In this document: one piece after another, positions 8,248 to 17,424 of the stretch
Numbering within the stretch: position 1 is the stretch's first letter
How the letters are laid out: each line of letters opens with the position of its first letter
Source: Paenibacillus sp. FSL R5-0517
Lineage (GTDB): Bacteria; Bacillota; Bacilli; Paenibacillales; Paenibacillaceae
Reading direction: 5' to 3'
Assembly: GCF_037974355.1 (NCBI RefSeq)
Contig: NZ_CP150235.1
Coordinates: 5,146,001-5,210,000, forward strand
Length of the DNA: 64,000 bases
The notes under the pieces: model-generated
What the model saw: the letters and a program-made list of their open reading frames with translations, nothing else
Databases searched by the model: none
Told to the model about the DNA's origin: nothing
Translations under genes and position numbers: made by a program

Positions 8248-8805
8248 CTATATTTCGCTTCGTAACTTGGAGAACACCGCAAGGTCAATATATCTGCCTT
8301 TCTCGAACTCATGCTGCCGAAGCAAACCTTCCTTCTGAAAACCAAGCTTGTGTAGTAGGCGAATTGAGGCCTCGTTCTCCGGTTCAACCTTAGCTTCGAT
8401 CTTATTGAGTTGCATATGCGTGAATCCACAATGTAACACGGCATGGGCCACTTCCGTCATGACTCCGCGACCCCAGAAAGAGGAGCACAAGTCGTATCCG
8501 ATCTCAGCACGGTTATGTACATCTTCATAGTTCAGGAACCCACAGGTTCCGATCACTTTACGAGTTTCACGGTCTTCAATCATCCAACGTAAGCCCGTGT
8601 GTTCCTTAAAAATCTTCTTATACCATTTCATCTCACCCTGTGCATCCTCCAAGGATTCAAAAGGAGTAAATGGCATATATTGAACCACAGCTTCATCCGA
8701 ATATAACGCGAGCAGATCATGGTTGTCCCTGGCCTCTGCCGACCGGAGGATGAATCGTTCTGTCTGAATTAATGGAAATAGATCAAAACTGAATTGCTCA
8801 CTCAT
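8248..8805 (-). CDS. RimJ/RimL-type GNAT N-acetyltransferase
   Basis: A 185-residue acetyltransferase starting at the ATG at 8805, with AAAGGAG at 8813-8819; an earlier in-frame start lacks a site. It has LIQTERFILRSAEARD at the N-terminus, the middle IGTCGFLNYEDVHNRAEIGYDL, the acetyl-CoA loop CSSFWGRGVMTEV, and C-terminal PENEASIRLLHKLGFQKEG. This pattern is that of the RimJ/RimL group that acetylates protein N-termini or small amines. The substrate cannot be told. It is transcribed alone. Confidence 0.88.
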   Translation of the reverse strand: MSEQFSFDLFPLIQTERFILRSAEARDNHDLLALYSDEAVVQYMPFTPFESLEDAQGEMKWYKKIFKEHTGLRWMIEDRETRKVIGTCGFLNYEDVHNRAEIGYDLCSSFWGRGVMTEVAHAVLHCGFTHMQLNKIEAKVEPENEASIRLLHKLGFQKEGLLRQHEFEKGRYIDLAVFSKLRSEI

Positions 8806-8934
8806 ACTTGGTCTCCTTTGCAACATCCATTGTAGAAGTCCATTTTACTACACTTGCCACCATCTAGCTTTTACGATTAATATATTCTATTAAGGCATTA
8901 CTGTAGAAAAGGATACATACGGAGAGGACGTGCC

Positions 8935-10071
8935 ATCATCACATCATCATATGACGTTATTATCGTTGGAGCCGGTTCCATGGGCATGAGTGCAGGATAC
9001 TATCTATCGCGCAGTGGATGCAAAACCCTATTAATAGATGCCTTTGATCCTCCGCATACGGAAGGAAGTCATCACGGAGATACAAGACTGATGCGCCATG
9101 TGTATAGTGGTGGGCCTGACTATATCGCTATGGCATTGCTTGCGCAGAAGTTATGGCATGAGCTGGAGGAAACGACTGGCGATCCACTGTTTGTTCCATC
9201 TGGTGTACTGAATATGGTTGATCCGGAGATTCATTCCTTCCACAACCGGTTGAGCCATGCAGATGATGCAGGCATTCATTATGAAATATTGCATGCAGCC
9301 GAGGTGATGAAACGCTGGCCAGGGATTACCGTACCTGAACATTACGAGGGCATGTATGAGCCTGATGCAGGTTATTTATATAGTGAACCCTGTATTCGTG
9401 CCTTTCGCAAGGCAGCCGAGTCTCATGGTGCAACCTTGTTAACGCATACTCGCGTAGAACATATTGAATACGGACCACATTCCGTTGCAGTTCAAACTTC
9501 GAGTGGTGAGACATACCATGCAAATCACATCATCCTAAGCGCTGGTGCCTGGTTCCAGACGTTGAAGCCCTTCGTGGATCTCCCGATTCAGGCTGTACGT
9601 AAAACGGTTGGATGGTTTGATGCACCTGAAGCCTTGTATGGCGAAGCACACTTCCCCGGTTTTACACTGGCAGGAAAAGAAGGTATATATTATGGATTCC
9701 CAAGCATTGGCGGATCAGGACTGAAGATGGGGCGTCATGATACGGGTCAGGTGTGGACACCTGGAAGTACAATGGCACCTTTTGGTACGGAAGAGTCGGA
9801 TGAGGGTGATCTTCGAAGATTGCTTGAGCTTCATATGCCGCAAGCAGCTGGGGAGTTGAAGCGCGGCAGTGTATGCAAGTATGAATTCACTTCGGATGAA
9901 GATTTTATAATCGACCGACACCCTGCCCATGAACATGTGTGGCTGGCCGGCGGTTTCTCCGGTCATGGCTTCAAGTTCGCAAGTGCCATTGGGCAAATAT
10001 TATCCGATTTGGTGCAAACGGGGCACACGGATCAGGATATCAGCAGGTTCGCCCTATCCCGCTTTCGTTAA
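8935..10071 (+). CDS. Monomeric sarcosine oxidase / N-methyltryptophan oxidase-type flavoenzyme, non-canonical start
   Basis: A flavin-dependent amine oxidase of about 378 residues. The dinucleotide motif VIIVGAGSMGMSAGYYL is at the N-terminus, HHGDTRLMRHVY contacts FAD, and the Cys of KRGSVCKYEF matches the covalent-FAD cysteine of the MSOX family, followed by FIIDRHP and AGGFSGHGFKF. The first ATG (8980) falls inside the GxGxxG motif, so the true start must lie upstream. The frame is open back to 8881 with no ATG, GTG or TTG. GGAGAGG at 8921-8927 points to the ATC codons at 8935 or 8938 as start. Either an ATC start is used, or the start codon has mutated. Confidence 0.8.
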   Translation: MITSSYDVIIVGAGSMGMSAGYYLSRSGCKTLLIDAFDPPHTEGSHHGDTRLMRHVYSGGPDYIAMALLAQKLWHELEETTGDPLFVPSGVLNMVDPEIHSFHNRLSHADDAGIHYEILHAAEVMKRWPGITVPEHYEGMYEPDAGYLYSEPCIRAFRKAAESHGATLLTHTRVEHIEYGPHSVAVQTSSGETYHANHIILSAGAWFQTLKPFVDLPIQAVRKTVGWFDAPEALYGEAHFPGFTLAGKEGIYYGFPSIGGSGLKMGRHDTGQVWTPGSTMAPFGTEESDEGDLRRLLELHMPQAAGELKRGSVCKYEFTSDEDFIIDRHPAHEHVWLAGGFSGHGFKFASAIGQILSDLVQTGHTDQDISRFALSRFR

Positions 10072-10120
10072 ATACAAGTCAGGTGAATGAACATATATAT
10101 GTATAAACTAGCTACTTTCC

Positions 10121-10157
10121 TGGAGGATACAGTGTTACTTAGGACACTGCACCTCCA
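10121..10157. terminator. Strong hairpin between convergent genes
   Basis: TGGAGGATACAGTGT and ACACTGCACCTCCA pair with one internal mismatch region around an 8-nt loop. Neither side has a clear T run, so it is a terminator-like hairpin between the oxidase gene and the convergent GH30 gene. Confidence 0.5.
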
Positions 10158-10199
10158 AGAAAGAAGGATACATAAGAACGTTATTTCATGACCACAAGT

Positions 10200-12053
10200 C
10201 TAATTCACTTTGACGAGTCTCCATTGCTGATTGGCTCCGCCATTGTCGGCCCACTGAATGGTAGAGGCACCTGCGGTCAGAGACCCTTGATTGATATCCA
10301 CCGTCAGGCCGCTGTTACGATTCGCAAGCACCACATATCCTCCCACATCAATGGGCAGCCATTGCTGATTGTCGCCCCCGTTATCCTGCCACTGAATCAG
10401 AGCGGCTCCACCTTGTGTGGAACTCGAATTCACGTCTAACAAGAGCCCGCTGCCTACATTACGGATGTTGTAATATCCATTACCAGCTGACTCCAGCTTC
10501 CATTGTTGGTTGGCTGCTCCGTTATCATTCCACTGAATGATCGTTGCCCCACCCGTAGTAGAAGCACCGTTTACATCAAGTGCAAGTCCGCTGTTGCGGT
10601 TGATTAATTTGTAGATGGCGCCGGCTTCATATCCTGTACCCCCATTATAAGATGCACCGGAAATGACGTAAGTTGTGACCGAGTTAGCCTTGGCCGTAGC
10701 CGTAAAGGTTTTGTTTTGCACCGAAATATTGGTCAGTTGCTGCAACTTCTCAGTCGAAGAGGTCCGATATACCTGAGCAGACGCGCCTGTGTTCGTAAAA
10801 CGACTGAGATCATAGGTTACCGTTGTATCCGTCGATTCCGAATTGGTCGTGACCAACACGACTTTGCCGGAAGCTGCATCATAAGCCGCAAGGGTGTTGG
10901 CATCACTCATGCCGATAATCTTGTATCCGGGACGAATAAATTTGCTGTAGTTGCCCATGACATAATATTTTTGGTTCACGGTGTAGCTGGTCGTTTGCGT
11001 ATTGTTCAACACGTTCTTGAAGAATCCCCATCCGTCAGCACTATCCACGGCTTGCCAATATACCCATCCACTTGCGCCCATATTGCGAATATCCTTGAGG
11101 ATGGTACGTGACATCGTAAGTCCACTTGCATCCCCATCGCCATATTCCGAGGTCCACAGATGTTTGCCCGCAGAAGTCGCTGTGTTGCGCAAAGCCGTAC
11201 GATTGCTTCCACCATACGTATGGGTATTGATTTGAGTAATCGCTGATTTAACCGCATTGCTGTAGCTGTTGAACGACACATTGGTATCATCGATACTGTA
11301 TTCTTCCGGTGCGCTCAGCTTCGTGGACAGGCCCTTCGCATTCAAAGAAGCTTGTAGCTGACTCAGAATGGTGTTCTGATCCGCCCGGTCAAAGTGCATG
11401 CCCTCCTGGTCGTTGCCCTGCTTCCACCACGTTGAGATCGGTTCATTCAGTGGAGTTACACTATCAAATGTGATTCCCCAGTTATCCCGAAAATGCTTCA
11501 CAACCTCGGTTAAGTAATCGGCAAAATCATCATAGTAATCGGGCTTGAGGTTGTTTCCACCACTCGCCGAACCGGATACATTGCCACTGATCGTCATCCA
11601 GTAAGGTGCGGAATTGGCAAAAGCTTCGATGATATTTACGCCTTGCGCTTTGGCAGCTTGCAGCATATATCGTTGGTTTGCATCTGCATTCCAGTCATAC
11701 ACGCCGGGAGAAGGCTGATAACCAGGAACGGCTTTGCGATATTCAAGGATATTGGAAGATGGATTATCCCCGCCTCCAATGTTATACCGCAGGATGTTCA
11801 GCCCCAGTCCGGTATTCGCGTTGAACATTTTCTCTACATACTCATCCCGATTGGAATATTCTCCAATCACTTTGCCCCACCACGCGAGGGATGTTCCCCA
11901 TCCTTCCATCGTCTGATATTGCTTCGATGGATCGGCAACAGCCGTGTATGCTCCAGCAGCAGACACTTCTGAACCTAGTCCCAGACTACTTGTTAGCAGA
12001 CTTCCTGCCAGCAGCAGCGAGCTCATTCGTTTTAACCACTTCATCCACTTCAC
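10200..12053 (-). CDS. Secreted GH30 glycosidase with C-terminal CBM13, probable endo-beta-1,6-galactanase
   Basis: A 617-residue secreted enzyme. The signal peptide ends near residue 33 (SEVSAAGAY). The GH30 catalytic domain follows (about 40-470), with MEGWGTSLAWWG and ILRYNIGGGDNP. The acid/base Glu204 is in TPLNEP and the nucleophile Glu303 in WTSEYGDG. From about 478 a ricin-type beta-trefoil (CBM13) shows three repeats ending in QQW. The catalytic domain resembles the GH30 subfamily that cuts beta-1,6-galactan side chains of arabinogalactan proteins; this specificity is inferred from sequence pattern and neighbours. A related GH30 lies at 17425. Its leader is formed by repeat element A. 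Confidence 0.88.
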   Translation of the reverse strand: MKWMKWLKRMSSLLLAGSLLTSSLGLGSEVSAAGAYTAVADPSKQYQTMEGWGTSLAWWGKVIGEYSNRDEYVEKMFNANTGLGLNILRYNIGGGDNPSSNILEYRKAVPGYQPSPGVYDWNADANQRYMLQAAKAQGVNIIEAFANSAPYWMTISGNVSGSASGGNNLKPDYYDDFADYLTEVVKHFRDNWGITFDSVTPLNEPISTWWKQGNDQEGMHFDRADQNTILSQLQASLNAKGLSTKLSAPEEYSIDDTNVSFNSYSNAVKSAITQINTHTYGGSNRTALRNTATSAGKHLWTSEYGDGDASGLTMSRTILKDIRNMGASGWVYWQAVDSADGWGFFKNVLNNTQTTSYTVNQKYYVMGNYSKFIRPGYKIIGMSDANTLAAYDAASGKVVLVTTNSESTDTTVTYDLSRFTNTGASAQVYRTSSTEKLQQLTNISVQNKTFTATAKANSVTTYVISGASYNGGTGYEAGAIYKLINRNSGLALDVNGASTTGGATIIQWNDNGAANQQWKLESAGNGYYNIRNVGSGLLLDVNSSSTQGGAALIQWQDNGGDNQQWLPIDVGGYVVLANRNSGLTVDINQGSLTAGASTIQWADNGGANQQWRLVKVN

Positions 12054-12061
12054 TCCTTGTG

Positions 12062-12222
12062 ATTTACACTTGCACTCCGATGTCAGAACAACTTTCCGAT
12101 CGCTGTTATCCCCAGATTTTTAATTATTCTTTAAAGGGAAAATCCGGGGATAAACGCGCACGCTTCGCTTCTTCAAGTTATTTCTGACCTCTCCGTTATC
12201 GTGTAAATGTATAGTTTAACTT
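12062..12222 (-). repeat. Inverted-repeat leader element, copy A
   Basis: About 160 bp. The core matches copies B, C and D: gene-sense AACGGAGAGG, GAAGAAGCGAAGCG, TTTATCCCCGGATTTTCCC, a short loop, AAAAATCTGGGGATAACAGC, and a closing ATCGGAGTG. ATTTACAC and GTGTAAAT form the ends. The outermost TATATAARTTGAA arm seen in B and C is lost on the gene side. It ends 8 bp from the GH30 start, so the ribosome site CAAGGAG abuts it. Confidence 0.8.
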
Positions 12223-12238
12223 AGAAAACGACGACCTA

Positions 12239-13573
12239 TTATTGTGCGACCTCTCGGAAGGTCGCGTCTGACTTATCGAGGGCAGTAACGACAGCTTCTA
12301 ATTTCAGCACATTGTTGTAATGTCTCAGATACAGGTTCGGGTCACTAAACGAGGCATACGATGTCCAACTGGTGTTAGCAAGTCCATTGACACGTTTGAA
12401 CGTGGCGTCATTTCGGAAGGTAGCGCTGCCGTCATTTTTCACGAGTGTAATGTTGCCATTAGTATTGCGCAGGAAATAACCCGGATAATTCATGGACTCA
12501 AACGAAATGCCTGTTGCATTCGCCAGCCCGGGAACAATACGGAATTGTGCATCTTCCGCCGGACTCACATTGGCGTCGATCCGTGCCTGATAGTTGTAAT
12601 GACGAATGAAGCTTCCCGGTACATTGAATGACTCCAACTTGCGGATATCACCCGGCTGTCCGGACTCTTTCAATACGGTCATATGCCGGACCAGTCCGGT
12701 AAGACCCGCAATCTCTTGCTTGGTACTCCAAGTCTGGAAATTGTCAGCAGAGTCGCTGTAGTAATATTTTTGTGTCGCATAGCCGTCAAAGTAGATTCGC
12801 CAGGAGCCATTATCCAGCTGAACAAGCGCGGGGCCTTCAACCCAAGATCCCCAACCTGCCCAATCTCCTGTACCTTTGAAAGTATAAGGACCCTTTAGCG
12901 AAGTGGAAGTCGCATATTCGATGTATTTAGTGGTCTCATTTTTGGTAAAAGCATGATAGGTAGAACCTGTCTTCACAATAAAAGTGTCGATATAATTAGG
13001 AGCAATGCCTGCCAGTTCAGTAGGTGCAGACCATGAGGTAGATGCTAAATTGCTGCCTGAAGCGGTAATGACATAAGGTTTGAAATTCTCATAGTTGCCT
13101 GGTGAGAGGGACACGATAACGTTCAGACTGCCGTTGCTGTCTTTGAACCATTCCGGTGCCCAGGTGTGTGCGATTGTGGCAGGTGTGGATAAAGTAATGT
13201 TACGAACAAATGTCCAGTTCACTTTGTCGGGGCTGAAAGCGATGCCTATGGTGTTACCCGACCAATTCGTGGTGTAGACGACGTAATACAGACCATCGGT
13301 GTGTTTCATGATGCTGGGATCGCGAATCAGATTGGCCGGAGGTGTATAGGCTGGCCCTTTTAGCAAACCATAATGTGTTGCATTATAGGATTCGTAGATA
13401 TACATATTGGACTCACTTGTGTTCGTGAAGGCGGATATCGTATAGACACTTGTCGCCGCTCTCGCTGTATTGGGGAATAACATCGTTAATAGAAGTAATG
13501 TTCCAAGCAGAAGGATCATTCCAGCCTTGAAAACGCTAGGTCCTCTTGCTCTGTCTTTCCTCTTCGTTAACAT
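12239..13573 (-). CDS. Secreted GH43 glycosidase with CBM42, probable alpha-L-arabinofuranosidase
   Basis: A 444-residue secreted enzyme. A signal peptide covers about 1-40 (LFPNTARAA). The five-bladed GH43 propeller keeps all three catalytic acids: Asp85 in NLIRDPSI (base), Asp196 in NYIDTF (pKa modulator) and Glu246 in WVEGPALV (acid). From about 310 an AbfB-type arabinose-binding domain (CBM42) is seen in SFNVPGSFIRHYNYQ, FRIVPGLA, SMNYPGYFLRN and LYLRHYNN. This build indicates removal of arabinofuranosyl groups from arabinan or arabinogalactan outside the cell. It lies within the GH30/GH35 locus, on the same strand. A cre-type site precedes it. Confidence 0.88.
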   Translation of the reverse strand: MLTKRKDRARGPSVFKAGMILLLGTLLLLTMLFPNTARAATSVYTISAFTNTSESNMYIYESYNATHYGLLKGPAYTPPANLIRDPSIMKHTDGLYYVVYTTNWSGNTIGIAFSPDKVNWTFVRNITLSTPATIAHTWAPEWFKDSNGSLNVIVSLSPGNYENFKPYVITASGSNLASTSWSAPTELAGIAPNYIDTFIVKTGSTYHAFTKNETTKYIEYATSTSLKGPYTFKGTGDWAGWGSWVEGPALVQLDNGSWRIYFDGYATQKYYYSDSADNFQTWSTKQEIAGLTGLVRHMTVLKESGQPGDIRKLESFNVPGSFIRHYNYQARIDANVSPAEDAQFRIVPGLANATGISFESMNYPGYFLRNTNGNITLVKNDGSATFRNDATFKRVNGLANTSWTSYASFSDPNLYLRHYNNVLKLEAVVTALDKSDATFREVAQ

Positions 13574-14018
13574 CAGGTCATCTCCTTATCCATGATCGAA
13601 TGAAATAATGAATTAGACTTAACAATCTTACGGACTACTGTTCAAATTCCAATTACATGAAGCATCACTCCCTTCACAGATCATGGATGAACAATCATTT
13701 TTTATGTAAACGGTTACAAAATTAAAGTTGCAATGTTTATCTCGCTTATTGTAAAAATCTGATAACCATAGTTCCCCAATTCCCTTAGCCTAATTCACTC
13801 AGAGGACTGAATCAGATGACTCACAAACTCAGGTAAATTGGGCTAAGAAAATGAGGTGGTATGGTTGCGATAAAAAGGTAAACTTATGCGGTATGTGATG
13901 CTGCTTTCCGACCTAATTTACTTCTCTAAAAAATGCTCCAACTTGAACTCTTCCGGTTCAATTATCGTTCCCCGCCATAGTTCGATATGGGTAAGACAAC
14001 TACCGACTAATACATGAA
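13574..14018 (-). promoter_or_regulatory. 445-bp leader of the GH43 gene with a cre box at 13705-13718
   Basis: The region between GH35 and GH43 holds TGTAAACGGTTACA at 13705-13718, an excellent match to the CcpA catabolite-response consensus, 132 bp before the GH43 start. This suggests GH43 (and perhaps GH30-CBM13) has its own glucose-repressed promoter. No gene and no clear terminator were seen in the rest. Confidence 0.6.
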
Positions 14019-17000
14019 CTACTCCACCATAACCCACGGATAACGGGATAATGCATCCAGCAGGAAACGTACATGTGTTGGTGTTCTGCCTTCTTCATCG
14101 AACACAAGCAATTCATTCTCTTCCTGTAACCAAGCTACCGGGATCTTGTAATCCTCTTGTGGACCAATCTGCCAGTAACGGCCCAGATGATGGCCATTCA
14201 GGTGAATGGTTCCTTTGCTCATTCCGGTCAGACGAAGCATCAAGTTCACCTTATGATGCTCGGATACTACAGGCTTGGTGAAGTGCCAACGGTACCAGAC
14301 AGGCTGACCATGCAAGCCTTGTGCTTGAGGAGCATTAGATGTGGGCTGAGCTTTCTCGCTCACCGCAGCACTTGAGCCTCCACCGTCTGAGGTATAGGTC
14401 ACCGGGTTGGCATTCCCATTGCCACTTTTGGCGACACCAGACTGTGCCGTACGCAGGATGGACCCCTGTACGCTAAGTTGAGCCAGTTCTTGCCCTGTTT
14501 CAGTGCTCTCCCATTGTTCCGGAAGTAAGGCATCCGTTCCTGCCATACGCCAATCCTTCAGTTCTCCCTGACTTGGATACGTGATCAGTTCCAGTCGGTT
14601 CAGTGAGGAACGGCTATACGGCATTTCCAGTGTATTCGTCTCTCCGGGCTTGATATACAAGGAAATGTCTAGTGTCTGGAAGGCAAACCAATCCTGATAT
14701 CCCTCCATCGAAACTTCGATGCCATTGATACGAAGACCTTTGCTCAAGGCACCCACCAGTATCGCCCGATCCATGCCATCCAGCTTAAAGCTTCTGCTCA
14801 GAAGTGGCGCCCCATGTATAGCGTTCACCTCATCGAGATGCACAAGTCCACTCTCCATATGCCAATCGCGACGAATATCCTGAACCTGGCCACCCAGATA
14901 CACCGCACCAGCCAGACCTTTGCTCTCACCCAAATACGGAGAGAAGTTCAATCTGCCCATATGCTGCACCAGAATCTGAAGTGTGTTCTTCCCTTGGACT
15001 ACTTGCAACTGAACTCCTGCGGCACCTACCTGACGAACTAGTACCTGTTGTACTCCATTGACAATAATCCTGGCGGTATCCTGAATATCTGGCAAAATGA
15101 GACTGGTCATCCCTTCGGTTGCACTCTCGAAATCGCATTCGTACAATAGATAACCAAAATCTTGTCCATACCGGGAAAAGTCTTCCGGTTGTCCACTCGC
15201 CGAGCGTTGCATCGCCGTTAACGTAATACGAGACAGCTCAGGCGAAGCAGATAACGTCGGCGCACTCGGTGATCTCCACGCAAGCTGCTGCTGTATATCT
15301 GCAATAGACTCCTCGCTGGCAAAGAATTCGTGACCTGTTAATGTCCGTTCTCCATCTGTCCAGTCACCAAGCAGCGTAATCGTGCGATCCGGATCCGTGA
15401 TCATGCCCTTCACCTGACCCGATGGTAACACGTCCACGTCATCGAACCCGATTGCATAACGTAGTCCCTTCTGATTGGTTGCTTCCAATCGCCATGTTCG
15501 ATTCATCATCTCTTGATCCAGAATGACGAAACGGATCGGTGTGCCGTTTGCTTCCAGTTGGATCATTCCAGGCTCCTGGAAATGGAACAGGTCGAAGCGG
15601 TGTACGTTCCTTGCTGAATCATGCTCGACCAGCACTTGCACCGAACTGTCCATGACGTTCAAGTCCACGGCTTCCAATTCAACTATGGAACGCTGGCCTG
15701 CTGGGGCCACGATGAACAGGTTCAATTCTCCGTTGATCATTTCATTGCCTGTAATCATCGTGCCCGCAGTCAGGTATACCTGATCCGCAATCTGTACTCG
15801 ATCCAGCAATGGAACAATCTGTCCCGGATTCAGCGATACGGGAAGAGTACGCCCTTCTTCAAGCGTAATGTGCATCGTCTCGCGTTCATCCTTGTGACTC
15901 TCCAAGAACCAAATCTTCTGGTTGTCCGCCTGTCTGCCTCGTACAGATAAGCCTTCAGGATGACGTACAACGATCTGTTCTTCTGGAATTTCCTCTGTTT
16001 CCATCAGAAAGGCCCCGAAAGCATGGACGAAGTAAGACAGATTTTTGGTTACCGCATATTTCGGTGTCACCCGACCATATTCGTTTAGCGGTGCATCATA
16101 GTCATAAGACGTAATCATGAAAATGTCACTGCTACCCATCGTTCTTCCGCCATATCCACCAAAGTTCGTGCCGCCGTAGAACATGTAATAGCTGATTCCG
16201 GTATACCCGGCACGCAGAATCTCCATGATGCGTCGTTCCAGCAAAGGCGCCGTCTTCTGAATAGCCGAAGGCCCTCCCCAATTCTCGAACCATCCGGTCC
16301 AGAATTCCGTGACCATCTTCGGGGTGTCCGGCTGTTTGGCTCGAAGTTTCTCATAATGCCCGTCAGCACCCGACCAGAAATTAGCCCCTTCAATCGTGCC
16401 TTCCGCCCCGCCAACGCATGTAATCAGCGTAGCGTCAATGCCACGTTGCAACAATCCATCCCTCAGCGTAATCATATGTTCACTTGCGGCGGCGTCATCC
16501 ATCAGGTACTCATACTCATTCTCCACTTGGACGAGAATGACCGTGCCCCCGGCAGATAACTGGCGCTCCCGAATGATCGGCACAATCCGGTCAAAATACA
16601 AACTCACATAGTGCAGATACGTCTTATTATTCTCCCGGAACTTCACACCGTCCTTCGTACCAAGCCAGTATGGAAAACCGCCAAAATCCCATTCCGCACA
16701 GATAAACGGACCCGGACGCGCGATGACCCACATGCCCAGTTCTGCGCACAGATCCAGAAAAGCCCCACAATCGTTGTCCCCTTCAAAGGACCACTGTCCT
16801 TCTTCCGGTTCATGCACGTTCCACGCAAAGTAGGTGTCGATACAGTTCATACCTGCCAGCTTCGCCTTCAGCAGAACCTCACGCCATTCCTCCTTCGGCA
16901 TGCGGAAATAATGGATCGTGGCACTGTTCAGAAATACTCGCTCTCCGTTCAGGAAAAAACTGCGTGCATCATATGTTAATTCGGATTGAACACCATTCTC

Positions 17001-17057
17001 AGCCCTGGCGATGTTCTTCTCCTGTTCCTCAAGCAAAAGGGATGTGTTCTCTGTCAA
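14019..17057 (-). CDS. GH35 beta-galactosidase, cytoplasmic
   Basis: A protein of 1012 residues with no signal peptide, so it acts inside the cell on imported galacto-oligosaccharides. The N-terminal GH35 barrel shows SATIHYFRMPKEEW, GMNCIDTYFAWNVHEP, RPGPFICAEWDFGG, acid/base Glu179 in VQVENEY, and nucleophile Glu251 in MVTEFWTGWFENWGG. The remainder is beta-rich, with jelly-roll domains including MSKGTIHLNGHHLGRYWQIGPQ near the C-terminus. It starts with TTG at 17057; TCCCCTCC in complement (GGAGGGGA) lies 5 bp upstream. Repeat element B sits 25 bp upstream. It probably trims beta-linked galactose released by the two GH30 enzymes. Confidence 0.93.
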   Translation of the reverse strand: MTENTSLLLEEQEKNIARAENGVQSELTYDARSFFLNGERVFLNSATIHYFRMPKEEWREVLLKAKLAGMNCIDTYFAWNVHEPEEGQWSFEGDNDCGAFLDLCAELGMWVIARPGPFICAEWDFGGFPYWLGTKDGVKFRENNKTYLHYVSLYFDRIVPIIRERQLSAGGTVILVQVENEYEYLMDDAAASEHMITLRDGLLQRGIDATLITCVGGAEGTIEGANFWSGADGHYEKLRAKQPDTPKMVTEFWTGWFENWGGPSAIQKTAPLLERRIMEILRAGYTGISYYMFYGGTNFGGYGGRTMGSSDIFMITSYDYDAPLNEYGRVTPKYAVTKNLSYFVHAFGAFLMETEEIPEEQIVVRHPEGLSVRGRQADNQKIWFLESHKDERETMHITLEEGRTLPVSLNPGQIVPLLDRVQIADQVYLTAGTMITGNEMINGELNLFIVAPAGQRSIVELEAVDLNVMDSSVQVLVEHDSARNVHRFDLFHFQEPGMIQLEANGTPIRFVILDQEMMNRTWRLEATNQKGLRYAIGFDDVDVLPSGQVKGMITDPDRTITLLGDWTDGERTLTGHEFFASEESIADIQQQLAWRSPSAPTLSASPELSRITLTAMQRSASGQPEDFSRYGQDFGYLLYECDFESATEGMTSLILPDIQDTARIIVNGVQQVLVRQVGAAGVQLQVVQGKNTLQILVQHMGRLNFSPYLGESKGLAGAVYLGGQVQDIRRDWHMESGLVHLDEVNAIHGAPLLSRSFKLDGMDRAILVGALSKGLRINGIEVSMEGYQDWFAFQTLDISLYIKPGETNTLEMPYSRSSLNRLELITYPSQGELKDWRMAGTDALLPEQWESTETGQELAQLSVQGSILRTAQSGVAKSGNGNANPVTYTSDGGGSSAAVSEKAQPTSNAPQAQGLHGQPVWYRWHFTKPVVSEHHKVNLMLRLTGMSKGTIHLNGHHLGRYWQIGPQEDYKIPVAWLQEENELLVFDEEGRTPTHVRFLLDALSRYPWVMVE

Positions 17058-17081
17058 AAATATCCCCTCCTTCTCTGTATT

Positions 17082-17312
17082 TATATAAATTGAACTAAAG
17101 CTTATTTACACTGCGCACTTCGATGACAGAATAACCTTCCGATCGCTGTTATCCCCAGATTTTTTGATTTTCTTTTCTCAAAGGGGAAAATCAGGGGAAA
17201 GCGTATGCTTCCGATGTAGCTTTCTTGCAGAAAGCTTCTAGGCGAGCGCTTCGCTTCTTCAGGTTTTTTCTGTCCTCTCCGTTTGGTGTAAATGTTTAAT
17301 TCAATTTATATA
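17082..17312 (-). repeat. Inverted-repeat leader element, copy B (complete)
   Basis: 231 bp bounded by near-perfect terminal inverted repeats: TATATAAATTGAACTAAA then ATTTACAC on one side, and TATATAAATTGAATTAAA then ATTTACAC on the other. The core is shared with A, C and D. It also carries an extra arm of about 45 bp (AGAAAGCTT pairing with AAGCTTTCT) found only in B and D. It ends 25 bp before the GH35 start codon. Confidence 0.9.
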
Positions 17313-17362
17313 GTTTCATATGTCCCATGACTTTTTTAAAAATATAAGGCAAAACAAATCCG

Positions 17363-17424
17363 TTGAACTAAATGACCATTTACACTGGGGCTACGATGAC
17401 AGAATAACCTTCTGATCGCTGTTA
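17363..17424 (-). repeat. Half copy of the inverted-repeat element (B')
   Basis: GTTGAACTAAATG, then ATTTACAC and CGATGACAGAATAACC followed by GATCGCTGTTAT, matches one half of copy B. The match stops at the TAA stop codon of the GH30 gene beginning at 18921, where the other half is replaced by coding sequence. It lies 50 bp from copy B in the same orientation. Confidence 0.8.

Noticed and set aside
12062..12222. Reading the leader elements as simple terminators or as T-box or known riboswitches
   Set aside because: In the sense of the downstream gene there is no terminal T run, and I see no T-box sequence, specifier loop or other familiar riboswitch core.
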